The position numbers and the translations under genes were made by a program. From contig JABMLP010000014.1 in the NCBI GenBank assembly GCA_013176395.1, forward strand, positions 1,054,001 through 1,118,000: 64,000 bases of DNA. The letters are read 5' to 3'. The notes under the pieces are model-generated. The model ran no database searches, had not been told where the DNA came from, and was given only the letters and a program-made list of their open reading frames with translations. Of this stretch, positions 31,601 through 43,600 are shown one piece after another; the first letter of the stretch is position 1; every line of letters begins with the position of its first letter. The DNA is from Venturia oleaginea. Lineage: Eukaryota > Ascomycota > Dothideomycetes > Venturiales > Venturiaceae.

Positions 31601-34600
31601 TATTTAGCAACGAAGGCCCCTCTTTCCCCGACTCAACATAGCATCCCACAACGAAGCAAGCGTCCAGTCCATCATCTCAACTACCTCCATCACACTCGAG
31701 TCCGACAAGCAGATAGATAGTCAAGGTCTTCACATCTTCCATCACGTCCTGAATTAGACAAGCATCTAGAGAGCAGATTCTCACACTCTCCATCACGCAT
31801 TGAATAAGACAGGCAGCCAGGAAGCAGAGTCCTTATGTATTTCCATTACTTCTCGCTCGGAAAAGAGGCTAGAACGTAGTCTCAAATCCCGTGGAGCCAA
31901 CAACTTGCAAACGTCGCGTTTGGTCATGTCGAAGGCTCGATGCATCGCTCAACCTCGTAGAATAGCTACATTTCCATCGAGTCGAACTGGCCCTTCGCCT
32001 TCCACTTCATCCAGTGCCGTCGCAAGTAGATGGTGGAGGTGCGCATAATGATAGTCCTTTGACAATGTTGCTGTCTTTGAGGGAGGATTACGACCGAGGC
32101 TTTTCCCACTGAGAGAACGTCAACTCGTCAGCTGTGAATCTCTCCCTCGAGGTTTTTGGCGCTATGAAGCCCTATATGGTCATTAGTCTCATTGAAGTCC
32201 GAAGAGAAGAGAAGGGGACTTACAAAACCCTCACTCTGCCTATTCCCTGCTCCCGTCGAACAAGATGGTAATGCACCCCATCATAGCCAGTGGCTCGCCA
32301 CCTGCTCAGTAGCTTTCTTCACCAACCAGTCTGTTGAATTGGCTTCATTCGGTAATGGAAACAAAGGAACTAAGGTAGACTAGGAAATAAAGACAGCGAG
32401 ATAAAGGGGGGTAGTTCCTGTATTCTTATCTAAAGAAGAAGAGGAGGGAGAGGGAGGCCCTCCCTCTTCTTAAGTACCGAGATACTTGGCACGTGATTGA
32501 AACCACACAGTCCTTTCAAAGTTCATACCACCTCATCCGACAGGAAGGGAGAGACGTGCATTGGTCACTCCCAGCTCTCGCATATTTGCAAGCTGAAGTT
32601 TGGCGACGACAGCTGCTCGTGGTGCTCACTCACGTTCCCTAGAAAGACAGGGAGAAGTCAGGATTTATGACAAACACCCAAGAATCGCGGATGCAGATTC
32701 TGAAATGAGTGAGCTTTCTCCACGTTTCCAGACACTGACCTCTCGGTCTCACGTTCGGGTCTTTGCATCACGCGAGAGGCGAGGAGGTTCCTGTTGGGAC
32801 TTCGTTGTCTGGTTGAGCTGAGGTCCACGCACCCTCAGCTCTGTTCATGGTACACACTCGCATCGGGAACGGGTGATACGAGCAGAGCCACGATCCTGAG
32901 ATGTGGGAGCACACGTGCTTACCAAGACATCACGCCTTCTGCATTCCACCGAAGTGGAATTACTCATGCGAAAGCGAGGGGGGATCGCGTTTCTGGTGCT
33001 TTCGCAGGAAAATGAGCTCACAGGTTGACAGTTCTGCTCATTCTTTCCGAGAAGAGCTGAGATATGGGTGAACAATCTTCTCAGCTCATGTAAGAGTAGT
33101 ACCGAATTGCATCGGTATGATGAGAAGGTACTAGCTCACACCTCCCTATCGTGTAAGCTGTCCAGCTCTTGAGAAGCTGAGGCTTTTCACTCAGCTCACT
33201 CAGCTCTTACTCATTTGAACAGCCGGATAAATCCTCGCGACTCCACATCCCAATCCTTCAGCGTCGATCCAGGCCCATCAGTCTCCAAGATTTCCAGAAT
33301 ATTCACCTCTGACAATCCAAGACCGATGTGCCCACAAACCAACACCAACGTCTCCAAAGTGCGACCAGGAATGAGCGTTTCAGCACACAGAAACGGCGCG
33401 ATCTGACCGTATCAACCAGTCGTGGCGGGAAGCTCGTAGGCAAGAATGCTGGGTTCTGGTACCGGGACGAAGCAGAGGCTGGATTTCTCAACTCAGCTTC
33501 TTTGCATGCGGCTCGACTATCAGGTACCCAACAGGTAAAATCTGGCGGACATCGCGTAGCAGCTGAGTCAGTATGACATGATCAATGCTCTCGAACTCGA
33601 AAGCGTGGCTGATGGCACATATCCTGATTTCCTCGGATAGGAACCCGCATGCATCTCGAAGTCGCGATGACGACGAGATCGTTCTCAGTAGAGCTTGTCG
33701 TGGGAGGAGAAAGGTAGGATGTTCGTTTTCGCAAGATATATCATCTCATTGCGGAACTGCGTTTCTTTGGGCTCGCGAAACAGGGAAGCGAGAACGCAGC
33801 ACAGCGTAGAACACGCATCCAAGTGTCTATGTGGAAACTGTCGACAAGGAGCGGTGTCATATCGATTCGACAAAAGTCGAGAGCGAGATTCTCGCTCAAC
33901 TTGAAGAAAAGATAACCCCAGAGCTAACCATCGACAAGGAGCGGGTTCGCAACGTTTCGATAGAAGTCATTCCGAGACCCTCTCTCAACTCGGAGATGAC
34001 CCCAAAGATACCAATACGGTCGAGACACGCACAACTCGGCACATCTGCTGTAAGCCTGAATATCCAGAAAACGAGACTCAGAGAATAAATCGTTCGACTT
34101 CGTCTGCGCCTTGGGACTTCGCCAACGCACAGCTCAAAAGAACACTCTCATCATCGTCCCATACGAAAGCTCGCAATCCCCAGAACCCCGCAATCGGAGA
34201 TCACAACAGCGAAAACCCTACATTCGAGAAATCATCGACTCCATGATTCTCAGGATCCCTATCGTGGAAGAAACCCATGCTCCAGTCTATGACCAGAACC
34301 CTTCAATGTTCTCTCCCTTCCGCTGACGATCCACAGCGAAAGTTAGGAACCCCCCAGTCCCCCTCAAATAAGTTTTGTGAAGACATCGCTGGGGACGTCT
34401 TCGGGGTTTCCATAAAGAAGAGCGTTTCTTCGGGGAAGCTCGTCATCGCATTCGTCGGTGACCGTATCGCGGATTAAGAATGAATCATATGTCATCTCCT
34501 TCGGAGTATCCGTATCGTGACGAAGTAATCCATAAAGTAAAAGCGCGTACGTAGCTCTTCCGATCGGGGCTCTGGCCTGTTGAAGGACTTATAGATAATA

Positions 34601-35826
34601 CCTGCCTATCGTCGAAGGACTGACGGAGAATACCTGTTCCTGGGTCTCGACGTCGCATTCGAAGCGGTAACGTTGCATCGTGTAATTGCGACCACCCTAG
34701 AATCATCTTCAATATCAGCCTCCAAAAGAGGCCGTAGAGAAGATGGGAAATAAGGAGACTCGCCTAGTAAACAAAAAAACATATTCGGGAATTAGCATCG
34801 TGATCAACTTGCATGTCCGATCGACGGAAGCGACAAGAAGAAGAAGAAGAAGAAAGAAGAAGAAAGAAGAAGACTCACCCAAACGATTCCGAATATGCAC
34901 CACAATTCACCACCACCGTAAGCACCCAGCATAGAATTTTAGCAACAAGGGCAAGGGGGAGAACAAGGAAAGTGCTGGCTAGACAAAGGGCAAAGGGCAA
35001 GGGCGAGAACAAGGCAGGTGCTAGAACAAAGATAACCTTAGGGCAAAGGCAAGTGCTAGAACAATGGCAAAGGCAAGGGCAACACAGCAAAGGGCAGGCG
35101 AAGCAAGCAAGAATGGAGTGAGGGAAAGAAGTGGAAAGAAAAAGGCCTGCAAGCTCAAGAGCAAGAAGAGCAAGTTTTATAGGTAAGCCCCAACCACCTC
35201 ACAAAAGAGTTAACAGGTCCCACCCGAAAATTCTCGTTTCAAACTTTTCCAGACAAACCACGGTTCCGATCCGTACAATTCGCAATGCCGCCGTTCTAAA
35301 AGCCGCAAGAAGCGGAGCCAAAAAGGAATTTTCCGGGTTCGCCAACGTCTCTGAACTGTATGTCCATCAAGATTTTGCTCTGTCGAGACCCTGAAGGTGG
35401 GTATTTCAGCCAACATGTCCACTCCGGACTCACTCCAAACGGTGAAAGTTCGCTTCAGTACCAAACTCTTTCCACTCCGTTGACCAACAATGTCTCCGAA
35501 CTGAGCTAAACCCCATCTTCGTACCCCACAGGAATCGAAGTGACTCACTCCGAGAACAAAAAGTGTGCTCAAGATTGTCTGCTGGACGAAAGGTAAATTT
35601 CCGCCCGAGAATAATCCGAAAAGTCTACTGTACAACTAAGGAGGTATCATGCAAGAAAAAAACAGACTGCGCCACCCATATGCTAGAATGTAGGTAGAGT
35701 CCGAGAAAAATACCAGAAGAATTATTGCGTGCAACGAAAAGATGTACAAGAAAACGATAAATATGTAGGACAAACCCAGACAAAACAGAAAGAAAATACC
35801 AACCACAACCCGCTGAAATGCTTGAA
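31601..35826. other. Gene-poor accessory stretch with simple and imperfect repeats
   Basis: Over 4 kb with no gene I can support. Features seen: an AGA-rich microsatellite (34834-34873); imperfect repeats built from AAGGGCAAG, GAGAACAAGG and GTGCTAGAACAA (about 34940-35100); and two related segments near 33837 and 33928 that share TCGACAAGGAGCGG and CTCTCAACT-like ends. CAGCTC-type words are frequent around 33.0-33.2 kb. It may be decayed coding or transposon DNA. Confidence 0.4.
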
Positions 35827-38800
35827 TCAAATGGACGTGCCGAGTTTGGTCCCACCCTCATAGTCATCAGTCATAGCCCTAGGACTCTCCGCCGAAGAGG
35901 AAGGCTCAAATTCAAACCTCTGCGTCTTTCCATGGCCTCCTCGTTTCGCTTTGCTCTTCGTGACATTCCTGACCGTGTTGTCTTCCACGCTGCTAGGAGC
36001 TCTGGAAGCCCCAACACTCTTGCTCCCACCCTTGTCTTTGTTTAGACCCTTGACTTCCCGCAGCACCTCTTGAAAGCCAAGCTCCATTTTCTCCATTCTA
36101 GCAAGCATCAATTTGTTCAATCGCCTCGTTGTATCATTATCGCCATTGCTGCCTCTTCCTCGTTCTTGCTGTTCTCGTCTCAATGCCGCCATGCTCATAT
36201 CCAATTGCGTACCGAAGCTCGCTGGGAATGCACCAACCGCGTCAGGGACGATTCGGTTATCGCCTAAATCACTGGCCAAATCTAGAGCCATAGCATTAAA
36301 GCTTGGTCTCCTTCGGTCGAGAGCTAGGAAGCCCGCCAGGTTAGGTGATGACTGGTTTGCTTTGCGTGGAGGGAAAATAGGTCGAGGACGAACTGGCGAC
36401 TTCATTGCCGGGTCAGTACTTGCGAGGCTTGTAAGAGGTGTCAGCGCGCCAGAGCGTTTTCCAGTAGAGCGGCGAGGTGTAGCTGTGCCACTCAAATGCT
36501 CATTGCCACTGTTACGGGCTGTAGATGCGGCCGAGGCGCGATTGAGTGGGGGCGCTTGAGGGGGTGAAGAAGTCATGGGTAATGACGGCTTTCTTGACAC
36601 GTCGTCCTCTGTTAATACCAGAGGGGAGAACAAAATCGTAGCAGAGGAGGTGGTGCGTGTATGAGGCGCAGTGCGACGCCGTACGTGCCTGGACGGCGAC
36701 ACAGGTCCTTGTTCGGGCGAAACAGGGCCGTCGAGCTGGTGCGTCGTTGCGGCAGTATGGTAGAGAGGTGTACTATCAAGTGCTCTCACTGTTGTAGGTG
36801 TCTGAAAATGTATTGGTTGTTCGTCGTCGTCATAGTCATCAGTGCCCCCGAGCTCGCTGTCGTCATCAGACTGTCCTCGATGAGTGTCATCTTCGTGATC
36901 GTCTTCATCATTAGTAGCCAGTTCATCGTCACCATCCGCATCTGTTTGTTGAGGTAAATCATCCACACTGTGATGTGTGGAGCCTTCCTCCTGGATGGTT
37001 CTGTATTGCCGTGGATTGACGGTCCGCGTGTCTTCCGGATCAGACACAGCTGAGGGTGCCATGAACGACGACCCTCTCCTGTTCGAAAAGGTGCCATGGG
37101 ACGTCTTGAAGCGCCTCATACCTGGCCGACGAGCTTCGAGTCTATCTAGCTCTTCTCGAGCTTGTTCCATGGGCGAATTTGGGCCTTGAGGACCAACACT
37201 GCGCATCCAATCATGGACGATCGTAGTCCGTTGCCGATGGTCTCGGGAATCATCTCGCCCTCCGTCAAGATCACTGGGCGCTCGGAAAGGTTGTCGGAAC
37301 ACTTCTTCGAGTACACGATCCTTGTGAAAAGTCGTGACCGAAGGTTCGCGTAGACGAGCGCCAGGGCTGAACCTATCACCAGATCCACGCAACGTGAAGG
37401 CGGGCTGTCTGTTCATGTGGCGGCCTCGCTGTTCCACTAAGTCTGTGGGCTCATAGACATGGCGAGATAGGATGAGACCTTCGTACGCCCAAATCGAGAA
37501 CAGAATTGGCAGGTGAGTGAGTTTGATGAGGGTGCGATTGATTTTGACAAATTGGCGAAAAGTCAAGATGTATCGTGAAGGGGCAAGCAACCAGCCAAAG
37601 ACGTTCATGGGGGCAACGTAGGCAAAGAGGGACTCTGATTTCACCAAAGAAATGGTGTTGACCGCGAACAGAAACTGGTGCTCATCGTTCGCATTATTGA
37701 TGACAGCCTGGGAGCATTAGTACAATTGAAGCGCATATCTTGTAGGCAACATACCATGAAAGAATTGGTTAGAACGGTAATGAGGATTGTGACAATGAGG
37801 AAGTGAGTGATGATTAGGAACATCGTCAAGACTATTTTCCCAAGGACATTGTAGTCATCCCATATCTCCCAAGCTGCTGGCGTGAAGCCCATCAACAACT
37901 GAAAGAGGGCATATGCTGCTGTGGAGGCATTGAGATCGACTGGAAACGCTAGAGTGAAGGCAGCGAAGAAACCACTACAGGCGATAAGAATTAAAAGCAG
38001 TACCGCGACGAGGTCAAGAACCATCATTCGAAATGCAATGAGAAGTTGACTGAAGTATCGGTAGTGATCCAGAATAGAGAAGAGTCTTGGGAAGAGTAAG
38101 ACGGCCGTAGACGCCAAAGTGTCGTAGGCATAATTGGCAATTTCTTTCTTGTTGGAGGAAGGGATCAGGATTCCATAAAGGCGAAGAATATAGTAGACGA
38201 CCAACATGACTAAGATGCCAATGTCAAAAGCATTCCAGACGCTCATGATGTACAGCCCAAAGCCCTGCTCGGTGAAACCCACGAGCTCATCCAACATGTA
38301 TCCGGCGCTCCAAAACCAGAAGACGAGTTCTAGTCCAGTTATGTCCAGAGATCGTTGAAGCAGCACAGCGATGAACAGGCCAAGCATGATCGCGTAGGAA
38401 AGCGTGGAGAAGATTTGGCGATATAGAGGCACTCGTAGGCGCGATAGCTTGAAAGGAGACGCATCCGAAGGATCATACAGGCTGACCGTCCTTCTAACCA
38501 ATGAAGAAGATTCTAGTGACTTTCGTCTTGACTGTTGTTGCGGTCGTACGTCTGTGACAGTGCGAGAGGATCGTGGTGATTCGATAGCACCGTATGCTGC
38601 ATGGCTTTGCGTTTGTCTGGAGGGTTTTCGATGAAGGGTATCGGCTGCTGAATGGAACACAATCGTGCCTTTCCAAATTGCTTCGAGCTGTTGTACTACG
38701 AGAGGGTGTGCTAGGAAGCGCTTTGCCTGGGCTCTTATGGCAATCTCCACAGCTGATATACGGGCGTTGGCCCTGAGCCTCGCGATTTGGCCGTTGGTGG

Positions 38801-39435
38801 GAGGCAGCATGCCCTGTAGAGGATCGAAATCGTAGAAAAGTGCGTCAATCAACTGAAAGAGCATTAGCCTTGGATTCCTATGGCACCGAAATTGCCACAC
38901 TGACCTCTCTTGTTGACGACTCTTTCAGAAGTCGCATGGCCAAAAGCTCGCACACCAAAGCTCTCGTCCTGTAGACACCAGCACTTCCAGGGTGCATTTC
39001 AGCATCCTTTTTGAACTGCAAACAATTGGCAATCAGGGCCAAGTAGGTACCGCGCGAAAAGTGGTGCTGCTTGATGTTCTGAGACAGAGGCTTGACGAGG
39101 AACTGCGATACTTGCGGGCTTCGAAGTTGGTCCCATGATAGAGTAGTCTCAACCTTTCCCAGGACGAGCAATCTTATGCTATGTTGGGCGTGATAGATAG
39201 GTATGCGGTCCAGCAACTCGGCAGAAAATATAGGGAGGAGAGGTTGATTGTCATGGTCGTCGTCTTCGTTTCCGTCATGTTGGCCGTTGGTGAAGAAGTC
39301 GCCCTCATCGGAAGAACCAGACTCTTCGCGCGCCGGAGGGTCGTTGCTAGGTCGGGTTTTGTAGAGCAGAGGTCTCGAAAGCGAGTTTGAGGGGCGTTGT
39401 TGGCGTTTTCTGGGATGCAAGAGACTTGCGAGCAT
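35827..39435 (-). CDS. YVC1-type TRP-like cation channel with a long acidic C-terminal tail
   Basis: Three minus-strand exons (38905-39435, 37755-38852, 35827-37707) encode 1169 residues. The N-terminal cytosolic part has the family block LLPIFSAELLDRIPIYHAQH and TLSWDQLRSPQVSQFLVKPL. The middle (about residues 300-560) has six or more hydrophobic segments, among them LSYAIMLGLFIAVLL, LVFWFWSAGYMLDELVGF, AFDIGILVMLVVYYILRLYG, LDLVAVLLLILIACSGFFAA, a pore-like YALFQLLMGFTPAAWEIWDD, and a last helix FLIITHFLIVTILITVLTNS. Yeast Yvc1 is a vacuolar calcium-release channel of about 675 residues. Filamentous fungi have this longer form, with a tail here rich in Asp/Glu (DDELATNDEDDHEDD), Ser and Arg, and a short coiled segment near the end. 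Location (vacuole or plasma membrane) is inferred. Confidence 0.88.
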
Positions 39436-40685
39436 AGTGATGTGGATTGGCTAGAGGTCACCGGCAAACACTTTGGTGATGTTCGAACGCGTGGGGCATA
39501 ATTTGTCGCGCGGCGGGAAATTAGGATTGCGGGATGGGAGTGATAGTGATTGTGATTGTGTCTGACAGTCAGATTACTAGGAGGCTAGGTGTAGATGGCG
39601 CAAAAGAGTCTAGCCGGTGGGATTAGGTGTTTGAATTAGTAGCGGCCATTGTTCAGCAGCGTCCTTGTTGTCAGTTGTGGTGCTTCGCAGTGCTCTTGCT
39701 CTTATCTCTCCCTCTTGCAAGCCTCGTCCTCGCCTCACCACCCCAGAGATCCAAAGCCGCTGTTAGCGCCTGCAGATATGATTGGACAGTGCAGCCTGGA
39801 CTGTCTCACAATGCAGCCTCGTGATTGTGAGAGGCAGAGCCAGTCTCAGCCAGGCCTCGAGATGGTCCAGGATTGCAGTGGTGAGCTGCCTCGCACTACT
39901 GAGGCATCACGTTCCTTGCATATGTCGTTGGGTCCATGGAGAGATTATGTCATGCATAGGAGTACAAAGAGCAGATGCAGCAGGTGGAGGATCCCCGCGA
40001 TCCGTGAAGATCTATATCGGTGGGTTGATATTCAGTGGGAAGCTTCGTATTGTTGAGACAGGTCAAGTCCAACGACAGGAGGGCCTTTCAGCTGCACAAG
40101 AATACCTCCTACGACACTGGCCCGTACCCTCAGCCCTCACACCGCTAGAATAATCCTGGGTGCCAGGGTACGCGTTGAGTTTAGTCTGTCCGGGCAAGCT
40201 ATTTTTCAAAACCTTCACTTTTTCTGTGAGCAACCTCACCTGCATTCTCGTTGCTACAATTATTCCTAGACAGAGAGTATCCGAGAGCTTCTCTGGTGTT
40301 CACAGTCTGGAGTCTGCTTGAATTGAGCAAATCCCCCACACTTTGCTCCAACAAATCGGCGGGGTATGTATTCAGTCCAGTACCTGCATCCAGTGCAAAA
40401 TTTGGTCTGCGATTCCCGAACAGTCCACTAACTATGAACACCAGTCAAACAGATTCTTCGCCCTCGCAATTACTACCACCTCTTCCGAGCACACCATAAT
40501 ATCCTCACATCCCCCGTTCCAACCCTTAGGCGAGCTGAATCGCTGACTGCTCCCCGCATTCGAACTCCAGCACCGTTGCTGCAGTGTGGAGTATGTTCGA
40601 TTGAGCGACACTTCTTTATTGGGGCTGTCACATTGAGTAATACTGACCATACATCCAGGATACTGGTCCACCATCAACCGAAATC
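39436..40685. other. Divergent promoter region with a probable leader intron
   Basis: Shared 5' flank of the channel gene (minus) and the pyrimidine gene (plus). Positions 40591-40658 look like a 68-nt intron in the leader of the pyrimidine gene: GTATGTTCG donor, TACTGACC branch, CATCCAG acceptor. The frame upstream of the ATG at 40686 is open for some distance but contains no ATG, so this is most likely a 5' UTR intron. Confidence 0.5.
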
Positions 40686-43600
40686 ATGGTCGGGGTTGCG
40701 CTTGAGCTCCAAGATGGCTCTGTCTGTCGAGGAACCAGCTTTGGCGCCGAAAGGGCGGCCTCTGGTGAGCTGGTCTTTCAGACTGGCATGGTCGGATATC
40801 CAGAGTCCTTGACCGATCCTTCTTATCGAGGGCAAATCCTGGTCATTACATTCCCCCTCGTGGGTAATTATGGTGTACCTTCGAGGACCGAGATGGACAA
40901 GCTGCTACCCGGTATCCCTGCATACTTCGAGTCTTCGGAGATCCACGTTGCTGGTTTGATCGTCTCTTCGTATGCTGGGGAGGAATATTCCCATTATTTG
41001 GCGACCTCCTCTTTGGGTACTTGGCTGAAAGAGCAAGGGGTGCCTGCCATGTATGGCGTCGACACCAGAGCTCTGACGAAGCGCATTCGAGAGCATGGAA
41101 GTATGCTCGGGCGAATGCTGTTACCCAAGGCCACAAATGGAGTTAATGGTCTTGTCAATGGCATTGCCAATGCACTGCAGATTACTGGTCCAGCCACAAA
41201 CGGTGTTGCCAACGGAACTGATACCGAGCACTGGAGATCGGAATTTGAAGTCATTCCATGGTATGATCCAAATGATAAGAACCTGGTCGCAGAAGGTATT
41301 TTGGCCTTTACACCTATCATTGCTGTAACATGTTCCTAACCGTCACCCAGTGTCTATCAAAGAGCCGAAAATCTACAGTCCTGCCCCTGAAACCGCCCTC
41401 AAGCATCCTTCAGGCCGTCCCGCGCGCATCGTCTGCGTCGATGTTGGTCTCAAGTACAACCAATTGCGATGCCTGGTCAGACGTGGTGTCGAGGTGCAGG
41501 TAGTCCCTTGGGACTATGACTTCCCCAAGTTGGCTGGCACAGATTACGATGGCCTCTTCATATCTAACGGCCCTGGTGATCCCGCCATGATGGAGAAGAC
41601 GGTCGAACACATCCGTACAGCTCTCGACGAGGCGAGAACGCCTGTCTTCGGCATCTGTCTCGGTCACCAGCTCCTTGCTCGTGCCTCTGGAGCCGAGACC
41701 AAGAAGATGAAGTTTGGCAATCGAGGCATGAACATCCCATGCACCAATCTCATCTCCGGTCGATGCTACATCACCTCGCAGAACCACGGTTACGCCGTTG
41801 AGACGAGGACACTCAGCGGAGGCTGGGAAGAGTTGTTCGTCAACGCCAACGACGGTAGCAATGAGGGTATTCGACACGTCAATAAGCCCTACTTCAGTGT
41901 CCAGTTCCATCCCGAACACGCTCCTGGACCTACGGACACGGAGTTCCTGTTTGACGTCTTCATCGATGCCATCAAGCGATGCATGGTAGACAAAGCGGCT
42001 CTTGCTCAGCCTGTCATATTTCCTGGCGGAAACCGCGAGGAGAACGTCAAGCTCCACCCACGAGTTCATGTCAAGAAGGCTCTCGTCCTTGGCAGTGGAG
42101 GCCTCAGTATTGGGCAGGCTGGCGAATTCGATTACTCTGGAAGTCAGGCAATCAAGGCCTTGAAAGAGGAAGGCATCTACACCATCCTCATCAACCCAAA
42201 CATTGCCACAATCCAGACCTCGAAAGGTCTAGCTGACAAAGTCTACTTCTTGCCTGTGAACGCCGAATTCGTTCGAAAGGTCATCAAGTACGAGCAGCCG
42301 GATGCTATCTACGTCACTTTCGGTGGCCAGACCGCACTTCAGGTCGGTATTCAGCTCAAAGATGAAATGGAACAGCTAGGTGTCAAAGTGCTTGGAACAC
42401 CAATTGATACCATTATCACGACTGAGGACCGCGAATTGTTTGCGCGAAGCATGGAGTCGATTGGCGAGAAATGTGCCAAGTCCGCCACTGCATCCTCCGT
42501 CGAGGAAGCCATGAGTGTGGTCGACAGCATCGGATATCCCGTCATCGTTCGTGCTGCTTACGCTCTCGGCGGTCTTGGAAGCGGCTTTGCCGATAACAAG
42601 GAGGAGCTCAAAGACCTCTGCAACAAGGCCTTCGCTGCCAGTCCACAGATCCTAATCGAGCGAAGTATGAAAGGCTGGAAAGAAATCGAGTACGAAGTGG
42701 TCCGAGATGCGCATGACAACTGTATCACTGTGTGCAACATGGAGAACTTCGACCCCCTAGGTATCCATACCGGCGACTCCATTGTGGTTGCCCCATCCCA
42801 GACACTCTCAGATGATGACTACAACATGTTGAGAACGACGGCAGTCAACGTCATTCGACATCTAGGAGTGGTTGGTGAATGTAACATCCAATATGCGCTT
42901 AACCCTCACTCCAAGGAGTACTGCATCATCGAAGTCAACGCCCGCCTTTCGAGATCTTCAGCTCTTGCCTCCAAGGCAACTGGATATCCTCTCGCTTTCA
43001 TCGCAGCCAAGTTGGGTCTTGGAATTCCACTCAACGAGATCAAGAACTCTGTCACTCAGTCTACCTGCTCTTGCTTCGAGCCTTCCTTGGATTACGTCGT
43101 GGTCAAAATCCCACGATGGGACTTGAAAAAGTTCACGCGCGTGTCTACACTGCTAGGTTCTTCTATGAAGAGTGTAGGAGAGGTCATGAGCATTGGCCGA
43201 ACATTTGAAGAGGCTATACAGAAAGCCATTCGAGGAGTCGATCCCTCCAATCTCGGATTCAACGCCACAAGTGCGCTCATGTCCATCGATCAAGAATTGC
43301 AGACACCATCAGACCAACGTTTGTTTGCCATCGCCAACGCCATGTACAGCGGCTACTCTGTAGATAAGATCTGGGAGATGACGAAGATTGACAAGTGGTT
43401 CTTGTGCAGGTTGAAGGACCTCAGCGATTTTGCCGGTCGCATGACCCACTACAACCCCAAGACCATTCCTCGCCCACTTCTTGTCGAGGCTAAACAGCTC
43501 GGATTTTCTGACCGCCAACTTGCCAAGTTCTGGAGCTCCACCGAATTGGAGGTCCGCCGCGCCAGAATCGATGGGCATGTTTTCCCCATTGTCAAACAAA

